Origin: Alloalcanivorax xenomutans
GTDB lineage: Bacteria > Pseudomonadota > Gammaproteobacteria > Pseudomonadales > Alcanivoracaceae
Direction of reading: 5' to 3'
DNA: 43,759 bases
Assembly (NCBI RefSeq): GCF_900217905.1
Contig: NZ_OBMO01000031.1
Coordinates: 1-43,759 of the forward strand
Below are positions 1 to 9,940 of this stretch, piece after piece. Position numbers and translations under genes: made by a program. The notes under the pieces are model-generated. The model had not been told where the DNA came from, ran no database searches, and saw only the letters and a program-made list of their open reading frames with translations. Every line of letters begins with the position of its first letter. The stretch's first letter is position 1.

Positions 1-21
1 GCTGTACCGCGATTTCTTCAT
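1..21 (-). CDS. IS3-family transposase OrfA, N-terminal fragment
   Basis: Seven codons (MKKSRYS) are visible before the window edge. They are preceded by GGAGAACGAC, a good ribosome-binding site six bases from the ATG. This start resembles OrfA helix-turn-helix proteins of the IS3 family, which go on as MKKSRY/F followed by a DNA-binding domain. The gene is incomplete only because the window ends. Confidence 0.45.
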
Positions 22-95
22 GTCGTTCTCCGTTTGCCTCATTGTAGGTCGGAGAACTCTAATTACGCATTCACCGATTTTAGGGGATGGTTACA
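1..95 (-). mobile_element. Terminus of an IS3-like insertion sequence (partial, runs off left edge)
   Basis: Read on the minus strand, the element appears to begin with TGTAACCATCCCC at position 95, the usual 5'-TG end of IS3-type elements. The open reading frame of the neighbouring NotI-type gene is lost exactly at this point. About 75 nt further in, a GGAG ribosome site precedes an ATG that starts a protein MKKSRYS, which resembles the N-terminus of IS3-family OrfA (IS407-like group). Only the first 95 bp are visible, so the second inverted repeat, the target duplication and OrfB cannot be seen. The family call rests on seven residues, the TG end and the gene interruption. Confidence 0.55.
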
Positions 96-307
96 TTGTC
101 AATTAACCGCGCAGGGCAAATAATGATTGGATTCTCTTCTCTGCCATACAAAACGGTACAAGTTCCAATCGAAATTTCCGGATTACTTTTCCTGACCTTG
201 TAACAGGTCTTACCTAGAAATGGGCATTGTTGCTCATCCACAATAGTCTGCCAGTTTTCGTTGGCGACTTTAGTAGAATGGCCAAATAGTTCCAAAACCT
301 TACTCAT
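96..307 (-). pseudogene. NotI-type restriction endonuclease, 3' end removed by IS insertion
   Basis: The start is taken at the ATG at 307, which overlaps the methyltransferase stop as ATGA; a longer reading from 319 adds only four residues. The protein begins MSKVLELFGHSTK and carries the NotI pattern: FGH near residue 10, then Cys28 (in CPFL), Cys35, Cys50 and Cys64 (in ICPARLID). These four cysteines match the Cys4 iron-binding fold of NotI. About 71 native codons remain, then a stop at 80-82 inside the insertion sequence, whereas NotI-family enzymes are several hundred residues long and carry the PD-(D/E)XK nuclease core later. The product should therefore be inactive. It sat behind its cognate methyltransferase as a type II restriction-modification pair. 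Confidence 0.75.
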
Positions 308-1421
308 AAAAGCGACCAACTCCGCTCTTCGGACATATCAAGATATTGTTTGGATATATCAACACCAATGGATTTTCTATTTAGCTGTTTCGCTACCAAA
401 AGAGTCGTTCCTGTGCCACAAAACGGGTCTAACACAATCCCATCTTCTGGGCATGTAGCTAAAATGGGAATCCTGCACAAATCCTCTGGGTACGGCGCAA
501 AATGCAGATCTCGTTTTTGCGTATCCTCTGGAATAATATCCCATACATCTGTTGGTTTGCTTCCCCTTGGATGGTATTTAAGGAAATAAAAACCCTTGTC
601 CCGAAGCTCTTTTGCACGGCCAGAAACCTTCTCTTTATCCGAGTGCGTAGATCGCTGTTGCCCCCGAATAACCATTCTAAAGTCTGACAGCCTGCCTTCT
701 GCAACATCAGATAATATGCTATCCAGGGCTTCACGAGCCAATAATTTTTCTTCATCGCTTAACGCTGTTGACAATTCTATTTGTCGCTTGTAGCGAACTC
801 CTGAAACACCTGTTGCTGAAACTACCGCCCCGTTTACAACTTTTGTTTGGCGAGGCTTAGATCTTATCGAGTCGGCGTCATAGTAGTACTTATTTTTTTA
901 ACAAAATGAAATACATTCTCATGAACATTGCCAAGGCGATCTTTAGTGTTGTCCATACCGCTCTTTACTTTGTTCCATATGACGCTATTCCTAAGAATCC
1001 ATCCTTGGTTATCGGTAAGCTCAAATGCCACACGCCAAGGAATCCCAAGTAACTTCTTGGCTTTGTACGAATCACCTATGTTGAGCCAGAACGACCCATC
1101 ATCTTTTAGAACACGCTTTAGCTCTAGAAAAATTGCGCATAAATCTTTAACGAAGTCTCGATAATCCGACTCTAAGCCAATCCCACCGTTTTCGTACTCT
1201 CTCTTACCCCAGTAAGGGGGTGAGGTTACTACACAATCTATTGATGAATCTGGGAGTTCTTTAAGAACACCTAGTGCATCACCAAGCATCAGCAATGGCG
1301 ATGTCGTTGAACCGCTCTTGTACTCTTCAAGTCTCTCCGAGAAACCATTTTCGATAATTCCTCGTTCACTAAGAAAAGGTGATTCTTTTGCTTTCTGCAT
1401 AATTCTCTCTGTTAAAGCCAT
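304..1421 (-). pseudogene. Beta-class DNA methyltransferase with a -1 frameshift
   Basis: Two reading frames together make one N4-cytosine/N6-adenine methyltransferase of about 372 residues. The upstream part (1421 to 864) has the catalytic TSPPYW motif at residues 66-71; the downstream part (to 304) has the SAM-binding DPFCGTGTT motif. This catalytic-motif-first order is typical of the beta class. The break lies in a run of seven A (minus strand, 893-899) after Lys176. Adding one A restores KKNKYYYDADSIR, a typical family sequence, and an open frame right through to the second half. Its stop overlaps the NotI-type gene start as ATGA, so this is the modification half of the pair. The deletion could be real decay, phase-variable slippage or a sequencing error. 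Confidence 0.85.
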
Positions 1422-1453
1422 TTAGGCCGCAAACTACTCTTTGCCTCAAAGGG

Positions 1454-1509
1454 GCATAACGTCAAAGCTAACCGGCGCCGAAGGCGTCCGGTTGAGCGCC
1501 TTGTTGGGC
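1454..1509 (-). repeat. Integron attC recombination site
   Basis: On the minus strand the 56-bp site starts with R'' GCCCAAC (1509-1503) and ends with R' GTTATGC (1460-1454). Between them is an imperfect palindrome in which GCT/AGC, AACCGG/CCGGTT and CGCC/GGCG pair around a TTC loop, leaving single unpaired C and A bases. Such extrahelical bases are the hallmark of folded attC sites. The GNAT stop codon (1468) lies inside it, common for cassette genes. The GTTGGGC at 2023-2017 is the exact complement of the R'' box, as expected for the 5' boundary of the same cassette. Confidence 0.75.
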
Positions 1510-2007
1510 TGCCTTCCTGTATCTGAGTTCAACTAGCTCTTTGCCATCTATCTCGATGACCTTTGAGGCGCCGTCATGGCTGAATCCAGCCTGCGCGTAG
1601 AAGGCACGCGTTCGCGAGTTCTCTTGCAGTACCCAAAGGGTGATAGAGGTGAACCCATGATAGTGAAGCAGTGACACTGCATCATCCATCAACTCCCTTC
1701 CGATCCCCTCTCCCCAATGCGAATGGTCTAGGTAAATCGCGTACAGCTCACCAATGCCCCGGCCACCGCTGTCCCTCCTTGGAGCGAATGAGGTCCAGCT
1801 GACAACCAGCCCGTCGGAACCAACTGCAACATGAGTGCCATTGGCAGATTCAGATAGTGTTTTGGCCCATCTTTTCTCGCGATCTGCCTTTGAAAGCCGC
1901 GACAGGTCGCCTTCGGGAACAATGCCAGTATATGCGGCACGCCAGGTGTCTACATGGATGCGAGCAATATCTGCCGCGTCGGCTTTATTTGCTGTGCGTA
2001 TGTTCAT
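1468..2007 (-). CDS. GNAT-family N-acetyltransferase (integron cassette gene)
   Basis: About 179 residues from the ATG at 2007 (MNIRTANKADAADIARIHV), which lies 15 nt inside the presumed cassette boundary. The GNAT fold is visible: the N-terminal beta-alpha unit ends in IHVDTWRAAYTGIVP, the acetyl-CoA pyrophosphate loop reads HWGEGIGRELM, and a C-terminal NSRTRAFYAQAGF motif follows. The substrate cannot be told; relatives acetylate aminoglycosides, amino acids, polyamines or protein N-termini. The last 14 or so residues (AAQQGAQPDAFGAG) are encoded by the attC site rather than by the domain. It is co-directional with the methyltransferase downstream. No integrase gene is visible. Confidence 0.85.
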   Translation of the reverse strand: MNIRTANKADAADIARIHVDTWRAAYTGIVPEGDLSRLSKADREKRWAKTLSESANGTHVAVGSDGLVVSWTSFAPRRDSGGRGIGELYAIYLDHSHWGEGIGRELMDDAVSLLHYHGFTSITLWVLQENSRTRAFYAQAGFSHDGASKVIEIDGKELVELRYRKAAQQGAQPDAFGAG

Positions 2008-2185
2008 GGCCCAGCGGCCCAACAGGAATTAGGACACCAGCTCGAATATCCAATGAACGCGCCGGCGTCATATCCCTTTTTCTTGATTTCTCATGACTTG
2101 AAATAAAAGCAGAAAAATCAGCCGCTCACAAACCCCACCGCAGGCTGCCTCCTGATATCTTGCCCAACACTTTACCTCAAAACGC

Positions 2186-2223
2186 AAAAAGGCCGCCAAC
2201 GCTCCCGCGCCGACGGCCTTTAA
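2186..2223 (-). terminator. Rho-independent terminator of guaA
   Basis: On the minus strand, 30 nt after the guaA stop, AAAGGCCG pairs with CGGCCTTT and is followed by a T run and GCG. The hairpin separates guaA from the accessory segment to its left. Confidence 0.75.
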
Positions 2224-2252
2224 GTAAGCCCTTACTTTCAGCCTAAATCAGA

Positions 2253-3824
2253 TCATTCCCACTCAATCGTAGCCGGCGGCTTGGACGAGATGTCATACGT
2301 CACGCGGCTGATGCCCGGGATCTCATTAATGATCCGGCTGGAGACCTTCTCCAGGAACTCGTACGGCAGGTGCGCCCAGCGCGCGGTCATGAAGTCGATG
2401 GTTTCGACGGCGCGGAGGGCCACCACGTATTCGTAGCGGCGGGCGTCGCCGACGACGCCGACGGATTTGACCGGGAGGAAGACGGCGAAGGCCTGGCTGG
2501 TTTTGTGGTAGAGGCCGGCGGCTTTGAGTTCTTCGATGAAGATGTGGTCCGCCAGGCGCAGGGTGTCGGCGTATTCCTTTTTGACTTCGCCGAGGATGCG
2601 CACGCCCAGGCCGGGGCCGGGGAAGGGGTGGCGGTAGACCATGTCGTAGGGCAGGCCGAGCTCGAGGCCGATTTTGCGCACTTCGTCCTTGAACAGTTCA
2701 CGCAGGGGTTCGACGAGCTTGAGTTTCATGTGCTCGGGAAGGCCGCCCACGTTGTGGTGGGATTTGATCACGTGGGCGCCACCGGTTTTGGAGGCGGCGG
2801 ATTCGATCACGTCCGGGTAGATGGTGCCCTGGGCCAGCCAGTTGGCGTTGGTGAGCTTGGCGGCTTCGGCGTCGAAGATGTCGATGAAGGTGTTGCCGAT
2901 GATTTTGCGCTTCTTCTCCGGGTCGGCTTCGCCGGCCAGGCGGGAGAGGAAGTGGTCTTCGGCGTCGACGCGGATGACGCGCACGCCCATGTGGTCGGCG
3001 AACATTTCCATGACCTGGTCGCCTTCCTGGTGGCGCAGCAGGCCGTTGTCGACGAACACGCAGGTGAGCTGGTCGCCGATCGCCTTATGGAGTAGCGCGG
3101 CGACCACGGAGGAGTCGACACCACCGGAGAGGCCGAGGATGACGTCGTCGGTGCCGACCTGTTCTTTGATGGTGGTGATGGCGTCTTCGATGATGTTGGC
3201 CGGGGTCCACAGGGCTTCACAGCCACACAGTTCGCGGATGAAGCGTTCCAGCAGGCGGCCGCCTTGCAGGGTGTGGGTGACTTCCGGGTGGAACTGGACG
3301 CCGTAGAAGCGTTTTTCGTCGTTGGCCATGCCGGCGATGGGGCAGCTGTCGGTGGTGGCGGTAACGACGAAGCCTTCCGGTACCGCGCCGACACGGTCGC
3401 CGTGGCTCATCCACACGTCGAGGTATTCCTGGCCGCCTTCTTCGTGGTCGACGATGCCGTCCAGCAGGGCGCTGCTTTCGGCTTTGGCGACGCGGGCGTA
3501 GCCGAATTCGTGTTTTTCACCGGCCACCACGGCGCCGCCCAGTTGCTCGGCCATGGTTTGCATGCCGTAGCAGATGCCCAGCACCGGCACACCCAGTTCG
3601 AACACCGCTTGCGGCGCTCGCGGGGTTTCGGCGGCGGTGACGGATTCCGGGCCGCCGGAGAGGATGATGCCTTTGGGGTTGAATTCGGCGATGTCCTCGG
3701 CGCTGATATCGAAGGCGCGGATTTCGCAGTAGACGCCGATTTCGCGCACGCGGCGGGCGATCAGTTGGGTGTACTGGGAGCCGAAGTCGAGGATCAGGAG
3801 GCGCTGGGCATGGATGTCTTGCAT
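2253..3824 (-). CDS. guaA: GMP synthase (glutamine-hydrolysing)
   Basis: Converts XMP to GMP with ATP and glutamine, the last step of guanine nucleotide synthesis. The 523 residues show the class I glutamine amidotransferase domain first (residues 8-200), with nucleophile Cys85 in GICYGMQ and the His/Glu pair in VQFHPEVTH. Then comes the ATP pyrophosphatase domain with the PP-loop LSGGVDSS and a C-terminal dimerisation domain ending PPATIEWE. Length and start agree with the family. It follows guaB on the same strand after 205 bp, the usual guaBA arrangement. The very 3' end of guaA is a known integration hotspot for genomic islands, which fits the foreign segment immediately downstream. Confidence 0.98.
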   Translation of the reverse strand: MQDIHAQRLLILDFGSQYTQLIARRVREIGVYCEIRAFDISAEDIAEFNPKGIILSGGPESVTAAETPRAPQAVFELGVPVLGICYGMQTMAEQLGGAVVAGEKHEFGYARVAKAESSALLDGIVDHEEGGQEYLDVWMSHGDRVGAVPEGFVVTATTDSCPIAGMANDEKRFYGVQFHPEVTHTLQGGRLLERFIRELCGCEALWTPANIIEDAITTIKEQVGTDDVILGLSGGVDSSVVAALLHKAIGDQLTCVFVDNGLLRHQEGDQVMEMFADHMGVRVIRVDAEDHFLSRLAGEADPEKKRKIIGNTFIDIFDAEAAKLTNANWLAQGTIYPDVIESAASKTGGAHVIKSHHNVGGLPEHMKLKLVEPLRELFKDEVRKIGLELGLPYDMVYRHPFPGPGLGVRILGEVKKEYADTLRLADHIFIEELKAAGLYHKTSQAFAVFLPVKSVGVVGDARRYEYVVALRAVETIDFMTARWAHLPYEFLEKVSSRIINEIPGISRVTYDISSKPPATIEWE

Positions 3825-3871
3825 GGTCCGTTTCCGGTTAGGGCCGGCGGTTCGGGGCCGGCTTTAAATGC

Positions 3872-3894
3872 AAAGGCCGGCGGTTGGGCCGGCC
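3872..3894 (-). terminator. GC hairpin between guaB and guaA (possible weak terminator or attenuator)
   Basis: GGCCGGC and GCCGGCC arms around a six-base loop lie 48 nt upstream of guaA. On the minus strand they are followed by TTTGCATTT. The T run is poor, so partial termination or an RNA-stability element is as likely. The remaining 3825-4029 gap shows nothing else recognisable. Confidence 0.35.
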
Positions 3895-4029
3895 AGTTCT
3901 ATATCTGTTGCGCTTCGTCGGGGCACCGTGCTTGCCATCCCTGGCGCAACACCCCCTCTCCAGAGCGCCCTGCCCGGCCGTCCATGGCCGGGCGTGAGCC
4001 GCGCTGCGAAGCAGTGCTTCGGTCGCGTC

Positions 4030-5601
<1,572 letters not shown>

Positions 5602-5617
5602 TTAAATTAAGCGGGGC

Positions 5618-5647
5618 ATTATACGGTATGGCGGTCCTTCGCGGCAA
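5618..5647 (-). promoter_or_regulatory. Predicted sigma-70 promoter of guaB
   Basis: Minus strand: -35 TTGCCG (5647-5642), an 18-bp spacer, and a perfect TATAAT -10 (5623-5618). The predicted start near 5611 leaves a leader of about 110 nt before guaB. No PurR-like operator was recognised. Confidence 0.6.
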
Positions 5648-5712
5648 TCGGGGATCGCGGTCCGTCCGCCGCGGGCAATGCACAATAATTGACAGATTCA
5701 GGGATTGGGAAG

Positions 5713-5737
5713 ATTCGCCTGCGGGCAGGCTCCCACA
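5713..5737. repeat. REP-like palindromic element, copy 1
   Basis: ATTCGCCTGC followed by GGGCAGGCTCCCACA. The core GCCTGC/GCAGGC is an inverted repeat. A closely related copy lies at 43622-43646. Elements of this sequence style are common extragenic repeats in Pseudomonas-like genomes. It sits in the guaB-xseA divergent gap. Confidence 0.6.
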
Positions 5738-5790
5738 TCCATGGGCCGCGACGCTTGCGGCGACGGCGGGGGGCGCTTACATTGCGCGGC

Positions 5791-7143
5791 ATGACTTCAT
5801 CACGCACCGAACCCTATTCCATCAGCCGTCTCAACCTGGAAGCCCAGGGACTGCTGGAAGGCAGTTTCCCGCTGATCTGGTTGCAGGGGGAGCTGTCCAA
5901 TCTGTCCCGTCCCCGTTCCGGCCATTGGTATTTCAGCCTCAAGGACGACCGCGCCCAGGTCAACGGCGCCATGTTCCGCAATCGCAATCAGTTGCTGCGC
6001 TTCCAGCCCCGCGACGGCCAGCAGGTGCTGGTGCGCGCCAGGGTCACGCTGTACGTGCCGCGTGGCGGTTTCCAACTGGTGGTGGAGCACATGGAAGAGG
6101 CCGGCGAAGGGGCGCTGCGGGCCCAGTTCGAGGCGCTCAAGGCGAAACTGGAGGCGGAAGGGCTGTTCGCTAGCGAACGCAAGCGCCCCCTGCCCCGCTG
6201 GCCGCGCCGCATCGGCGTGATCACCAGCCCCAGCGGCGCGGCGGTGCGCGATGTGGTGCAGGTGCTGAAACGCCGCTGTCCCGGCATTCCGGTGCTGGTC
6301 TACCCGGCGGCGGTACAGGGCGATGAAGCACCAATGCAACTGCGCCGGGCGTTGGACCTGGCGGTGCGCCGGGCGGATTGCGACGTGCTGGTGATCGGCC
6401 GGGGCGGCGGTTCGCTGGAGGATCTGTGGGCGTTCAATGATGAAGCCCTGGTGCGGGCGGTGGCGGCTTGCCCGATTCCCATTGTCTCGGCGGTGGGCCA
6501 TGAGGTGGACGTGGCGCTGACGGATTTCGCCGCTGATTTGCGCGCGCCCACGCCGTCGGCGGCGGCGGAGCTGGTGAGCCCGGACGGCGAGGCGATTCTG
6601 GCGCGACTGGATCAGTTGCAGCGCCGCCAGCACCGGGCGGTGGCCGGCACGCTGCAATATCGCCGTCAGCGGCTGAGCCAGCTGGCCCACCGGCTGCAGT
6701 TGCGCCACCCGCAACGGGAGCTGGAACAGCGCCGGCAGCAGGTGGACGAATATCAGGCCCGTCTGCAACGGGCGCTGCAGCACAAGCAGACGCTGCTGCA
6801 AGCGCGGCTGGATCGCTTGAAAGGGCGGGTGATGCAGCAGTCCCCGCGTCAGCAGCTGGCGCTGCAGCGGCAACGTCTGCTGGGCCTGCAACGGCGGCTG
6901 CCGGTGCCGTTGCTGCACCAGCGCAGCCAATTGCAGCAGCGGCTCACCGGGCTGGGCCGGCGGTTGCATACCGCCAGTCCGCTGGCGACGCTGGACCGGG
7001 GTTATTCGCTGACGCTGGCCGAGGGCCAGCCGCTGCGTTCGGTGGAAACCCTGCGGGAAGGCCAGACCGTGGAAACGCGGCTGGCGGATGGCCGCTTCGA
7101 ATCCAAAGTCACCCGGCTTCTGCCGTCTTCAGATAACGACTGA
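5791..7143 (+). CDS. xseA: Exodeoxyribonuclease VII large subunit
   Basis: Catalytic subunit of ExoVII, which degrades single-stranded DNA from both ends into oligonucleotides and works with the small subunit XseB (not in this window). The start at 5791 (MTSSRTEPYSISRLNLEAQG) gives 450 residues, the family length. An N-terminal OB-fold (about 8-105) contains WLQGELSNLS. The nuclease domain has GVITSPSGAAVRDV and the conserved GRGGGSLEDLWAFND, then SAVGHEVDVALTDFAADLRAPTPSAAAE. A long Gln/Arg/Leu-rich coiled coil follows, and the C-terminus has the LDRGYSL motif. A TTGACA lies at 5689-5694, but its partner -10 is poor. The 3' end overlaps the convergent kinase gene by 35 bp. Confidence 0.97.
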   Translation: MTSSRTEPYSISRLNLEAQGLLEGSFPLIWLQGELSNLSRPRSGHWYFSLKDDRAQVNGAMFRNRNQLLRFQPRDGQQVLVRARVTLYVPRGGFQLVVEHMEEAGEGALRAQFEALKAKLEAEGLFASERKRPLPRWPRRIGVITSPSGAAVRDVVQVLKRRCPGIPVLVYPAAVQGDEAPMQLRRALDLAVRRADCDVLVIGRGGGSLEDLWAFNDEALVRAVAACPIPIVSAVGHEVDVALTDFAADLRAPTPSAAAELVSPDGEAILARLDQLQRRQHRAVAGTLQYRRQRLSQLAHRLQLRHPQRELEQRRQQVDEYQARLQRALQHKQTLLQARLDRLKGRVMQQSPRQQLALQRQRLLGLQRRLPVPLLHQRSQLQQRLTGLGRRLHTASPLATLDRGYSLTLAEGQPLRSVETLREGQTVETRLADGRFESKVTRLLPSSDND

Positions 7144-8995
7144 GCAACTTCGCCAGCAATTGCCGGCGGTAGGGTTTGGCCAGGTGGTCGTCCATGCCCG
7201 AGGCGAGGCAACGTTCCCGTTCCTCTCCCAAGGCGTTGGCGGTGAGCGCGATGATCGGCACCGGCGAGCGGCCCGCCGCCCGTTCCCAGCGGCGGATCGC
7301 CCGGGTCGCTTCCAGGCCGTCCATCACTGGCATTTGCACGTCCATCAGCACCACGTCGAAGTTTTCTCCCTGAATGGTGTTGAGCGCGGTTTCGCCATCG
7401 CCACAGCTGACCACTTCCAGCCCCAGATTTTCCAGCATGCGCGCCGCCACCATGCGGTTGACCAGGTTGTCTTCCACCAGCAGAGCGCGGCCGCTCAGGA
7501 GGCCATCATCGATGCGCGGGCCATCGCTGGCCAGCTCCCCGGCGACCCGGGCGCGCACACGCAATCGCAAGGTGAAACAGCTGCCCTCTCCGGGCTGGCT
7601 TTTGACGGCCAGATCGCCACCGAGCATTTCCGCCAGGCGCCGGGCGATGGCCAGCCCCAGGCCGGTGCCGCCATAACGGCGTGACGGCGACGCGTCCAGT
7701 TGCGAGAAGGCCACGAACAGGCGGTCGCGCTGGGCGTCGGAGATGCCGATGCCGGTGTCGGTGACGGACAGCGACAGGTTCATCAGGCCGTGCTCGTCGG
7801 CGGCGGCCTGGATGGTCACCCGCACCCCGCCCTGCTCGGTGAATTTCACCGCGTTGGAGATCAGATTGCTGAGAATCTGCCGTAGCCGCGTGGGATCGGA
7901 ATACAGGTCATAGCCTTCCAGTTGCTCCAGCCCTTCCAGCTCCAGGTACAGGCCTTTGTGGCGCGCCACATAGCGGAAAGTGCCGATGCAGTTTTCCAAC
8001 AGCGGGCCGGGGGCGAAGAAGGTCTGATCGATGTCCATGCGCCCGGCTTCGATGCGCGAGAAATCGAGAATGTCGTTGATCACTTCCAGCAGGTGGCCGG
8101 TGGATTCCAGCGCCGCCTGGGTGTACTCGCGCTGCTCCTCATTCTGCTTCGTGGTTTCCAGCAGTTGCAGCATGCCGAGCACGCCATTCATGGGGGTGCG
8201 CAGTTCATGGCTCATCATCGCCAGGAAGTCGGTTTTCGCCTGGCTGGCCTGCTGCGCGCTGCGATGGGCTTGCCGCAATTCCCCCATGGCCCGTTGTTGA
8301 TCGGCGCGGGCGCGCTCCAGACCAGAGGCCAGTTCGTTGATGTCCCGCTGCAGATCCGACAGTTCCCCCTGCAGATGGTGGTCACCGCGGGCGCGGTAAT
8401 CACCGCCGCGAATCACCCGCACCAGACCGGACAGATAGGACAGCGGCTCGGCGATGCGGCGGGCCAGATAACCAGCACACACCAGGCCCACCATCATCGC
8501 CAGCAAGGCCGGCACCAGGCTGGCGGCGAGGATTTCCTTTTGCCGCGCCGCCAGCAGTTCCGGGGCCAGCCCCAGCACCACTTCGCCGACCCGGTCTCCG
8601 GGATCCACATAGCGCTCGGTTTCAGAAGCGGACAGCGGCTGCCGATAGATGCCCGCGCGGAATTCCAGCAGTCCGCCGCGCCCGTCGCTGGTGGCCCGGC
8701 CTTCGCTCAATAACACCTGGCCGGTCTCGTCACGGAACGCCACGTAATAGACGTCCGGGCGTTGCAGTGCCATGTTGGCGTGACGGCGCAGCTCCGAAGT
8801 GTTGCCGGAGAGCACGCCGTACTCGGCGGCGGCGGCCAGCTGGCGGGCCAGGAAGCCGCCCAGTTCGCGCACTTCGTTGTCGGCGTCCTGCAGACGCTGC
8901 CAGGTGAGTGTCACCAGAACCAGAACCAGCATGATCAGCGCCGGTATCACACCGAGCCAGCGCAACTGCCGGCGAATCCCCCCCTGGGCCATCAT
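7109..8995 (-). CDS. Hybrid sensor histidine kinase/response regulator
   Basis: A 628-residue inner-membrane kinase starting at 8995, where ATGA overlaps the upstream stop. In order: TM1 (about 12-32); a periplasmic region of about 120 residues (AEYGVLSGN, as in BarA/GacS-like sensors); TM2 (about 155-177); HAMP (178-232); HisKA with phospho-acceptor His263 in [11 protein letters not shown]; the ATPase domain with N-box Asn381 and G-boxes DTGIGI and GGTGLGLAI; and a C-terminal receiver with Asp552 in [11 protein letters not shown]. There is no HPt domain, so phosphate must leave through a separate HPt/regulator or through the receiver itself. It shares an operon with a periplasmic binding-like protein and a TonB receptor, which suggests ligand-coupled sensing. 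Confidence 0.9.
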   Translation of the reverse strand: MMAQGGIRRQLRWLGVIPALIMLVLVLVTLTWQRLQDADNEVRELGGFLARQLAAAAEYGVLSGNTSELRRHANMALQRPDVYYVAFRDETGQVLLSEGRATSDGRGGLLEFRAGIYRQPLSASETERYVDPGDRVGEVVLGLAPELLAARQKEILAASLVPALLAMMVGLVCAGYLARRIAEPLSYLSGLVRVIRGGDYRARGDHHLQGELSDLQRDINELASGLERARADQQRAMGELRQAHRSAQQASQAKTDFLAMMSHELRTPMNGVLGMLQLLETTKQNEEQREYTQAALESTGHLLEVINDILDFSRIEAGRMDIDQTFFAPGPLLENCIGTFRYVARHKGLYLELEGLEQLEGYDLYSDPTRLRQILSNLISNAVKFTEQGGVRVTIQAAADEHGLMNLSLSVTDTGIGISDAQRDRLFVAFSQLDASPSRRYGGTGLGLAIARRLAEMLGGDLAVKSQPGEGSCFTLRLRVRARVAGELASDGPRIDDGLLSGRALLVEDNLVNRMVAARMLENLGLEVVSCGDGETALNTIQGENFDVVLMDVQMPVMDGLEATRAIRRWERAAGRSPVPIIALTANALGEERERCLASGMDDHLAKPYRRQLLAKLLSRYLKTAEAG

Positions 8996-9846
8996 GGCTG
9001 TTCCTCCCATTTTCGTTGTAACGCCCGGGGTTCCCAAAGCGGCAGGTTATAGGCGCGTGCCACGTGCTCATTGACGCTGATACTGCTGTGCTCGACAAAA
9101 TCCGGCGACGGCCAGTGCCCTTGTCGCCGCCATTGGTCGAGCCAGCGCAATGTTTGCCGTGCCAACGCCGGCAAAGAGGAATGAACACTGGCGACACTGC
9201 CGGCGTTGACGAACCCCTGACCAGGGCCGACCACGGGCACGCGTTGGCGGTAGCCGGAGAGTAAAATGAGTTTGGCGGTGCCGGCGTTGAACAGCGTCTC
9301 GTCTTCCGGCAGTAACAGCAAATCCCACTGTGGCAAGTACCTTCTCAGCAGCGGTCCGATGCCGGCGGCGGAGGAAACCGGCATCCAGTCCAGTTGCAGG
9401 GAAGCGGTGGCCGCCGACGGCAGCGGCTGCCAGGCGCTGTCGGGGCCATACAAAACGCCAACGCGGCTGACTCCGGGAAAGAGGATTTCGATCAGGCGCA
9501 ACTGTTGTTCCAGCGACACGCCACTCCAGATCGCGCTGCACTGGCAATCCCGGCGTCTGGCCTCGTCAACCACCGCCGGCGGCACCGAAACACCCAGCAC
9601 CGGGCCGCCCTCTTCCACCGCGCGCCGAAACGGAGCGGCGCCCAAAGCCAGGGTAACGTCGGCACCACTTTCCACCAGGCTCCAGGGCAGCGCGGACGGC
9701 ACCTGTTCCAGGGCCAGCAGAAAGGCGCCGCGCTGCTGCGGCTGATCGCTGATCACGCGCACGCGCAGCGGGTCGTCGGCCGCCGCCGACAGCGAATATA
9801 ACGCGAGGGTTGCGAGCAGAATCCGGGCCTTCCTTGACCAGCGCAC
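8992..9846 (-). CDS. Periplasmic ABC-type substrate-binding-like protein
   Basis: About 284 residues from a GTG at 9846, which lies nine bases behind GGAGG. The TTG at 9852 is in frame but too close to that site. The N-terminus RKARILLATLALYSLSAAADD is a clear signal peptide. The body (PVLGVSVPP, ILFPGVSRVGVLYGP, WDLLLLPEDETLFN, RVPVVGPGQGFVNAGS) resembles the ABC_sub_bind / TrpX-like family of two-lobed binding proteins. No permease or ATPase adjoins it. Its stop overlaps the kinase start as ATGA, so it is probably translated coupled to the kinase and may be the ligand-binding partner of the sensor. Substrate unknown. Confidence 0.7.
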   Translation of the reverse strand: MRWSRKARILLATLALYSLSAAADDPLRVRVISDQPQQRGAFLLALEQVPSALPWSLVESGADVTLALGAAPFRRAVEEGGPVLGVSVPPAVVDEARRRDCQCSAIWSGVSLEQQLRLIEILFPGVSRVGVLYGPDSAWQPLPSAATASLQLDWMPVSSAAGIGPLLRRYLPQWDLLLLPEDETLFNAGTAKLILLSGYRQRVPVVGPGQGFVNAGSVASVHSSLPALARQTLRWLDQWRRQGHWPSPDFVEHSSISVNEHVARAYNLPLWEPRALQRKWEEQP

Positions 9847-9940
9847 GCTCAATGACCTCCCCGCGGTGCGACACCGATCCGCTCCCCGCCGGTGAAGGCG
9901 AGGAGTCGGACGTTATGGAAAAGGCGTCGCTCCGTCATAG

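Noticed and set aside
304-774. Separate 156-residue methyltransferase gene starting at TTG
   Set aside because: It contains only the SAM-binding half; the missing catalytic half lies upstream in another frame with an exact one-base offset, so it is treated as part of one broken gene.
2024-2160. attI site or second attC upstream of the GNAT cassette
   Set aside because: No RYYYAAC box or bulged palindrome was found on the minus strand within this stretch; only the cassette boundary GTTGGGC is present.
2370-3306. Long plus-strand open frames opposite guaA (241 and 161 codons)
   Set aside because: Shadow frames of a GC-rich gene; they lack motifs and follow the codon-position bias of guaA. The same holds for long frames opposite guaB, xseA, der, bamB, hisS, ispG, sufB, sufD, sufS and the carboxylase.
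8992-9846. Part of a complete ABC importer
   Set aside because: No permease or ATPase gene lies near; the flanking genes are a TonB receptor and a histidine kinase.
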